Source: Phytophthora sp. 'mugwort'
Taxonomy: Eukaryota; Oomycota; Peronosporomycetes; Peronosporales; Peronosporaceae
Reading direction: 5' to 3'
DNA: 64,000 bases
NCBI GenBank assembly: GCA_033558025.1
Contig: JAUCEF010000005.1
Location: forward strand, 3,906,001 to 3,970,000
This document shows positions 57,308-64,000 of this stretch, piece after piece (the stretch's first letter is position 1; each line of letters starts with the position of its first letter). Position numbers and translations under genes: made by a program. The notes under the pieces were generated by a model. That model searched no databases and was not told where the DNA came from. It saw nothing but the letters and a program-made list of their open reading frames with translations.

Positions 57308-58559
57308 TTGCCTGTAGTACAGATAATGTCGTCAGAAAGAACAACCGCTTGGGGGGGAGGGGCAAACAGAAGCAAACAATACATCAGATCAATATAGATC
57401 AAAGGAACTTCAAGTTAATGATTAATGCGTGTCCTTGTTGACAGTCTCTGCTGGCCAATACTCACTATTTTGCGCAAAAAGAGTAACAGTTCCAGAGCTG
57501 TGGGGTTCTCGCCCGTAAGTTGTCGGGCGACACAACAACTCTCAATATGTTTGGGGCGGGCGAGATGATGCCAAGCAGCTCATTGCTTGGCTCCACCGCT
57601 GTGAAACGGCGACGCTTTTGAAGTTTCCAACAAACGAACCGTCTTCTTCGTGCAGCAGAAAGGCTCCAGCGGTGCATTCTCCGCACTTATCAGGCGGTGG
57701 CTTCCTCCAAGGACTCGTAAACATCCCGACTCGGAGCTGAGACTGTGCACGATATCCAAGCCAGGTCCTACATCACAAAAAACTGTAAATTTAGCCTGTA
57801 TGTTATAAACGTGACATACAGTAACAACCCACCCAAAACCCTGGCGTAGTATGGCTTTACAGCGATTACGTCGTCATCCCCCCCCCGCCCCCCACACACA
57901 CTCACACACACATCCAGCAAAAATACACTTGTACCTTAAAGATCCTTAGAGACGGACCCGACCTTTTTCAGGTCCTTCAGCAGTGAAAGAATGGCGCCAG
58001 AGCTGGGCGGACGTCTACAAGCGTATTGTCCATTGGGTCGAGCATGATCTTCAACCTACACATACATGTACATTCACACCAAAAACGTTACAATAGCATT
58101 ACCACATATAACCACAACGATTCAAAACCAAGTACGTGAGCTCAGCAAACTGCTCCAGGTGTGAATGTGTACAATCAGAGCTTGAAAAAAATCACACGCC
58201 AGATCGTCTTCATACTGCTCCATATCAACTTGAATAGCCATGTTAAGCCGATGGCTGGCGCATCCCGCACGTAGGGACGCTCATGCTTGTGGTCAGCAGC
58301 TGGTTGACGGAGCAATCATTACTCACAACAGCATATCAGCTAGGAACTGGAAATGTCCGCGTGCCGAGGGTCGTCGTCTAGCCCGTTCAGCGGGGGGTGC
58401 ATTGCAAAGGAGGATAGTCTTCATGACGCCGTCGACTTCATCGCAGGCAAAACCTACTACGAAATGCTCCGAGGCGTGGCCCCATTCGTCCAGTATGAGC
58501 CCAAATCAGTCCGGCATTTCGACAGCGAGGTAACGCTTTTTGAGCGATGTTTTTCATTG
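57308..58559. other. no gene assigned
   Basis: Minus-strand stretch 57724-57480 (CTAGAFLLHEEDGSFVGNFK) and plus-strand stretch 58353-58530 (VDFIAGKTYYEMLRGVAPFV) look protein-like. They have no start or known motif. A CA repeat lies at 57894-57912. Confidence 0.3.
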
Positions 58560-59090
58560 CCTGCAAAAATGTAGACAATGGAAATCCAATCGACACAATG
58601 TGTCCAAATTTGAGTAGCTAAAAAATCCAATGTCAAAGTAATCATGTAAATATATTCCATATTCAAATGAGATCAAGTGGAGTTTACCGCCTTGCAGCAC
58701 GGCTCTCGCAGAATGTAGCGGTAGATTGTTTATGATGATCCAGTCCAGCCAGCCGTACACGTTCAGCGCTGTCTAGCGAATGTAATAGAGCATAGAGTCG
58801 TCTCAGCTGTAGAGGCATTCATCGATAGAGTTTCGTAGTGTGGGTGCTCGCAACGCGCATGCTGCATTAGGCTCGAGCAGCCATTTTGACGGGTCTGCTT
58901 CCGAATCGCGCCGCAACGACAGCGAAAGTACGCCAGGATGGGTTGGTCGATTTTGTTCGGACGGACGGAAGTAGAATCCGGTAATCTGGGCGCAGGTGAA
59001 GGTGGCGAGGGGATAGAACCACGGCAGCTTGGAATTGAAGAGGACTTGTTGCGGCTTGCCCAAATTGAAGAATGACCGCTCCAGCCCACT
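58560..59090 (-). pseudogene. hAT-like N-terminal fragment
   Basis: The minus strand reads a BED-like finger, ILAYFRCRCGAIRKQTRQNG followed by SSLMQHARCEHPHYE (about 58930-58840). After a frameshift comes ALNVYGWLDWIIINNLPLH (58765-58705), the region that follows the finger in oomycete hAT-like proteins. The rest of the element is absent or unreadable. Confidence 0.6.
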
Positions 59091-61150
59091 TTGGTCGATT
59101 GCTGGCTCAGTGAACTATATCGGAATTGGTCTGACTGGCAGTGAGATTATCTTAATTATATAGAGGTGTGTCTGATTAACTATGACATATGATTGGTTTG
59201 CCAAATAAATTATAAATGTTGAACAGAGAACCATGAAAATAAATATATAATGATTTCATAAAAAATTATTGATAACACCATGCCATGATCGAAGGCCTAA
59301 AACAGTAACATTAATGGTACGAAAGGACAATGTCTAGCCGCAGTTTGTATTTTGTATTAAAGCAGAGAACAGACTCAAGAAACAAGCCGCAGCGACGGTC
59401 GAGGTGTAAGCAGTATAAACAAGTGTCCGTTTACTTCCTGCTATCGTCGGAATACCTACGTACTACACAACAATGTTATGAGCCCAAAGAAGACGGTCCA
59501 ATTTGAATTCCTTGTCGAAGAAAGCAGACGCGGAATGGAACAAGGATGGCTGACTGACCAAGTGAAAACTGTCGAGACTGCCCGCTATTAAGCGGGCCGT
59601 GCTCCGTTATCTTGCGTGCCTTTGCCTTAGAGATGGTGAGTGGCGAGTTGGATGATCTGCGGTGGTAGTGTGTTGTACGTGGACGTGGTGGACCAAGAGG
59701 AAGAAAGAACCTTACAGCACCGAGATGAGTACTTGCAAGTGGATCGTCGTTGTGCTACCGTGCACTTTCGCGAGGCAAGTCATAAGATACGAATACGACT
59801 CGTGGTGTAGGACTACGTGGCCAAACACTTCGAGGATTACGAGAACGCTACGACCAAGCTATACATGCAGGGATGCCTAATATAGCATTTCATTAATGAA
59901 TATTGCTTCTCGTAATAAATTACGATACGGCGATACGCACAAGCAACCAAAAGATATTTGTACTGGCATCAATCGGAAATCAATAATATCGGCGTACCGC
60001 ATTGCGGTTAACAAACGCTGGTTAACAAAGTGCAGATGTGCAATTCGTGGCTAGCTGGCTATTCTTCACATCCAGTGCGGCAGTCGCGGGCACGAGAAAG
60101 ACTTTTTTATAACAGTATTCACGAAGTGGTGGACGCGATATATGCGCACGACGAGATGAAGCTACACTTTCCTGCCACCCCACATGAGTAGTAACAGTCA
60201 GCGAATGTTGCTTAAGTGAGCTTCGGTGGTGCGCTAAATGGATGTGTCGGAGCAGTCGACGGGTGGCTCTGTCGAATTAAAGTTCCTTATCGAAAGGAAG
60301 TCAAGCGAGTATCGTCGTTTTTTTTTGCCATTACAAGTGCTACGGTGTGAATGTGCAAGCATGCGTCGACTACCACTGCCGATTTACAGTCGTATCCACT
60401 AACTGTACAGGTGGTATGGGCGGCGCACTTGCCTACAGAAGTGTAATCTATCTACTATCGCTAAGAACCTCCCGAACGGGCTGTATCTGGTAGACGACAT
60501 CGCGTACAGCAACAACAACACAAGTTGTTAACGCCGTTCACCAAGCCCAAGACAAAAAAACTCCGACTCATGACAGCTTCAACATTCATCGCAGCTAACT
60601 ACGCATCCGGGTTGCAATGGTCTTTGGCTCGTGGGTGAATAAATGGCAAGTCTTTAAGCAACCGTTGAAGGTCCGTATTAAATGTCAAGAAGGTGATACA
60701 TGTTGCGTATATTTTATTCACAATTAGTGTATCAAGCAGAGACTCCCAGATGAGGAAGAAATTGATATCGAGACTGATGAAGATCTGGTGAAGACTTTCG
60801 AGGATCTCGGAGAAATGAGGTTTCGGATTTTTCAGTGGCATCGTGTGATATCTCGGTGTATTGCCGTTTGTACCGCTCGTCTCAGGTTGTCCCCGAGCCT
60901 ACTGTTGAAGCGGATCCCGGGCGCAGTACCATTGTGTATAAGCTGGAGAGTAACGACCAGCTTCGCCCCGTATACAACGTCCACCGAGGCGCAGCGGAAA
61001 ACCTGAATGCTCACTACTAGCGTACTTGATCCCAGGCCACCACAAGCGCCAGCCCATGATGCAGGCGTAGTCCAGACTTCGACTATATCGCAAATCAAAT
61101 ATCCAAGTTTGCATTTGCGTTCTCTTGATTTACAGTGATGTATATGCTTA
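59091..61150. other. no gene assigned
   Basis: AT-rich. Readable pieces such as DEYLQVDRRCATVHFREA (about 59720) and EPTVEADPGRSTIVYKLES (about 60895) lack context. I see no complete gene. Confidence 0.35.
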
Positions 61151-61992
61151 TCAGTGGTCAATGTGACTTGGAAAAAGCAACCGCCAGCTCACAGAGCTTC
61201 CCGTGGTACAAACTAAGCTCGCCTTCAGCACCGTCGCTGATCCTCCTCTCGCCCCCACAGTTTCGATCCGATCTTCAACGTGCTCGATCAGTTGATGCAT
61301 CTTCAAGATATCATCAGCATAAGACGGAGCAATAGCCACGAGCATGGACGTCAATGTCTTCACGGACTCGACCAGCTCGCATTTCATCTTCTTCAACGGC
61401 GACGAGTGCATCGGCGACAAGGTGCATGTAGGCCGCTTGATGGAGTCAAATTCGTCATCTTCCAGCGTTCCTCCCTCAACGAATCGTGTGAGATCGTGCT
61501 TGACTTCAAGGCATTCGCTGAGGTAGAACACCTCGTGAACGCATTGCAAATATCGTAGAAATCATTACCGCGTTCGCCTGACTTGGTAAATCTAGCTATG
61601 GCTTTCAAGCGCTTGCGATTGAGTTTTCTCCACATGTCATAAATCACCACCATGTCGTGAGCAATGATCGCGGACGGGTCGATTTTCGCAAAGCGGGCAT
61701 TGTTCGACAAGACGAGGTTGTAGTCCGAGCGATTTGTGTTGAAGTCCGACACAACGTCTCGCCAAAATGATGAAGTTGCGGTGACGTCACCGACATCCAG
61801 TTGCTATCTCGCCAGTGTATTGCCGATTTCAGCGAAGCGTGCAGCAAATAAATCGAAGAACAGAACGTTTACCAGTCGGAAGATGCAATGCTCTGACAGT
61901 AGTTTTCCTTCAGCTCCACGGACAGTTTTCGAGCCCAACACGATGCCAACAACAGCAAGGTGAACAGCATCAAACTCGGTCAGATGCTTCAC
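61151..61992 (-). pseudogene. unassigned coding remnant, probably repetitive family
   Basis: Minus strand from 61992: MKHLTEFDAVHLAVVGIVLG, EHCIFRLVNVLFFDLFAARF, a stop, then QLDVGDVTATSSFWRDVVSD, FAKIDPSAIIAHDM and KSGERGNDFYDICNAF. After a frameshift a coiled-coil-like tail follows (ELVESVKTLTSMLVAIAPSY, 61380-61200). Composition and length suggest a real protein of about 270 residues with one stop and one frameshift. I believe similar proteins recur in oomycete genomes but cannot name a function. Confidence 0.4.
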
Positions 61993-62894
61993 ACGATTAG
62001 CAGTGAGATCTTCGTCTCAGACGTAGCTTCCGACTCGTGTATTCCTTACGAATTTGCACAACCGTCCCGGAAGCGTAGTCGTCAGATGTCGGCGGCGGTA
62101 GTTCCGCCTGTTTCTATGACGGTCCGGTTAGCAGACACCGGCGGGGCTTCAGCAGCAGTCAATACTGTACTAGTAACACCGCTAGGTGGCACCCAGCACC
62201 AAGTGCGCTTGGCCTCAGGACCATCTTGCCCTTGGTCGCTCTGGGGCTAGAGTGCATAGGTAGTGCTCCATCGCTGCTTCACGCAGAGCAACCATTACCT
62301 CTATATATGCTGCCGACCACAACATGAGATAAAGGCAAGCTGGGGGCAGAGCACTAACGTTGCTACGGACAAGACAGCGCTGTCTTTTCCAAGCGTTTAA
62401 AGCTCGCGGATGACTAAAGAGCCGCCAGAGTAGAGCCCATGCTGGACGAGACGATAATGATGCCTCGCCCACCGGAGCCAAGCCTCCGAGACTCTGTTGA
62501 AGGTGTCGCGGCGCTATTTACTTTGGTACGGCAGTATGTCTATCCTAACCGATGTGTCATGCACACTTTCCTAGCGGTATGGAATGGCATTGCACGATGG
62601 CACCCGGTTAGAACCCGGCCTCAATAATATAGTGGTCGATATCATTGCCGAGCTACGCATGCCCTACGTGAGCAAATGGTGCGCCATAACGATATATAGC
62701 TCTGGAAGGTGAGCAGTGAGCAGAACCCATCCGGCCTATTGACGAAACCGATGGATTCATGCGCCTGGACCAGGGATTCCGAATATACAGTAATATATCA
62801 ATTTCAAGCAACGAAGATAAATAAATAGCGCATGAACATCGTCTCCATGCACGAAATAAATAACTGAATCCGGGCACAAGCAACAATAAATATT
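61993..62894. other. no gene assigned
   Basis: Short plus-strand frame (SRKRSRQMSAAVVPPVSMTV, about 62065) of unknown meaning. Otherwise nothing. Confidence 0.35.
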
Positions 62895-63480
62895 GGAGAA
62901 CTCACGTGAATTATATTCGCTTGCGAGTTACTGCAGACATGCATCGCGGTTCCACGTTCCAGTACGGATCGTCAGCCTTGAGGAAGAGTAGCGTTGCGAG
63001 CGCCATCGTGAGAGACGGTGGCGCTCATGACGCAAATAAAACATGTAAGAGCGGGGCAGACCCTCCAGCATATTTGATGTCGGCGGTATCGAAGCCAATA
63101 AGTTTAGGTGCTAGGGGCTGTGTCGACCTTGCGACGCTTGAGAATCCGCTCGACAAAGCTTGGTTCATCTTGCACGTTGGCTGAGCCCAATGCGGTTCCC
63201 CACGTCGAAATCGCTGCGGAGTAGCCTTCTCCACCGCCGTTAAGCCAGCCATTTGACCTTCCAGCACGTTCACAACCGCCGACTCGAACCCTGCGTGGGG
63301 TGCACGATCGAGGTGTCAGGTGCTGCATGTAGCATGATAAACGAGTGCAGTTAGTGAAGACCTCTCGGGTATCCAGCGATCTCAGTCCGTCGGTCTGCAG
63401 CTTCTTGGAGATCGATTGCACATCGCGCAGCTCCTGGAACTTGAGGATAAGGTCTTCCAGGTTATCAAAATATTATATTA
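62895..63480 (-). pseudogene. hAT-like transposase C-terminal fragment
   Basis: Minus strand: LKFQELRDVQSISKKLQTDG (63440-63380), SFVERILKRRKVDTAPS (63160-63110). Across frameshifts it continues with PPTSNMLEGLPRSYMFYLRH, ERHRLS and ATLLFLKADDPYWNVEP (63090-62950). PPTSNMLE and the LLFLKADDPYW ending match the hAT dimerisation region. A stop follows MSAVTRKRI near 62910. Confidence 0.6.
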
Positions 63481-64000
63481 CGAAAAGTATTAAAATAAAA
63501 TATGACTGGTTGTTGTTAGATGACCATAGATTATTTCATGTGGAAATATTAATATATTGTTTTGAATATTTATTTTCGAAATTCCTGGCCTGGACAAGAC
63601 GAAGGAACTATTGAAGGCGACCCTGACCCACCGTGAGGTGGAGCAAAGCAAGTTCCGGGCTGAAGTGCTAAAGCGATTTATCGTGACAAAGAAGACAAGT
63701 AGTTCCGAGAGCGTGACACGCTATCTCGTAGGGCGGCGTGTTAAGATGCCGATTGTACGACATGGAGATGCGTTCAGTACAGTGCGTACAACACATAGTG
63801 GCAGACAGGTGTGAAGGTGGCGAAGCTTGGTGATAGATTTGTGTACGCATAGTACCCATAAGCTGCGTGTGTGTCTGTGGATTGCAATCCGTGTGCGCAG
63901 CTCGCAACAAGCGAACGCGAAGCCGCCGTGGGCTTAGGGGGTTGTATTCAGTGACCGCTTGACGCTTCATAATCACTGATATCGGTCGGTTGGTCACTAA
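63481..64000. other. window end, possible coding piece
   Basis: A plus-strand stretch, about 63585-63814, reads GLDKTKELLKATLTHREVEQ and LVGRRVKMPIVRHGDAFSTV, then TGA. It is protein-like but lacks a start and is unassigned. AT-rich DNA lies just before it. Confidence 0.3.

Overview
The window looks like nuclear DNA of an oomycete, most likely a Phytophthora-like Peronosporales species. I infer this from four things: compact genes with short GT-AG introns of 73 to 95 bp, GC-rich coding against AT-rich spacers, the protein families present, and a dense mix of transposon types (Copia, Gypsy, hAT, Tc1/mariner, pogo, MULE, Helitron, SINE-like). I cannot name the species from sequence alone.

Host genes sit in three small islands. 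Island 1 (17.1-22.2 kb) has a four-WW-domain protein, a cyclopropane-fatty-acid-synthase-like methyltransferase with an odd SAM motif, and a divergently transcribed pair of paralogous multi-pass membrane proteins that share an intron at the same position and phase. Island 2 (27.5-28.8 kb) holds a single-pass membrane protein of unknown function whose first splice junction I could not resolve. Island 3 (38.2-41.9 kb) is a convergent pair: a predicted secreted protein built from seven copies of an approximately 60-residue module, and an F-box plus SPRY protein. For most spliced genes the exon phases agree across the proposed junctions, which supports the models.

Everything else is a transposon graveyard. 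3.5-6.3 kb: a coding remnant and a truncated Gypsy-type gag/protease. 7.3-7.4 kb: a Helitron 3' end. 9.1-12.3 kb: a 442-bp inverted repeat and a Copia-like gag with a candidate LTR. 12.3-16.1 kb: a decayed Copia element with a 0.7-kb internal inversion. 22.6-25.9 kb: a hAT-like element split by a 1,580-bp mariner. 29.9-32.3 kb: a MULE. 32.6 kb: a tRNA-derived SINE-like sequence. 33.2-37.8 kb: pogo-like elements, one with a Tc1 copy nested in its left terminal repeat. 42.5-44.3 kb: a nearly intact pogo-like element. 44.4-49.7 kb: an autonomous-type Helitron with Rep and helicase domains. 49.8-63.5 kb: a candidate solo LTR plus hAT and Copia remnants.

No RNA polymerase III gene other than the SINE head, no CRISPR array and no bacterial-type operon was seen. 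The best candidates for new biology are the seven-repeat secreted protein, the duplicated membrane protein pair with hairpins in its shared promoter, and the diverged fatty-acid-synthase-like enzyme. The most unusual DNA structures are the motif-dense Copia element, its inversion, and the perfect inverted repeat around the mariner insertion.
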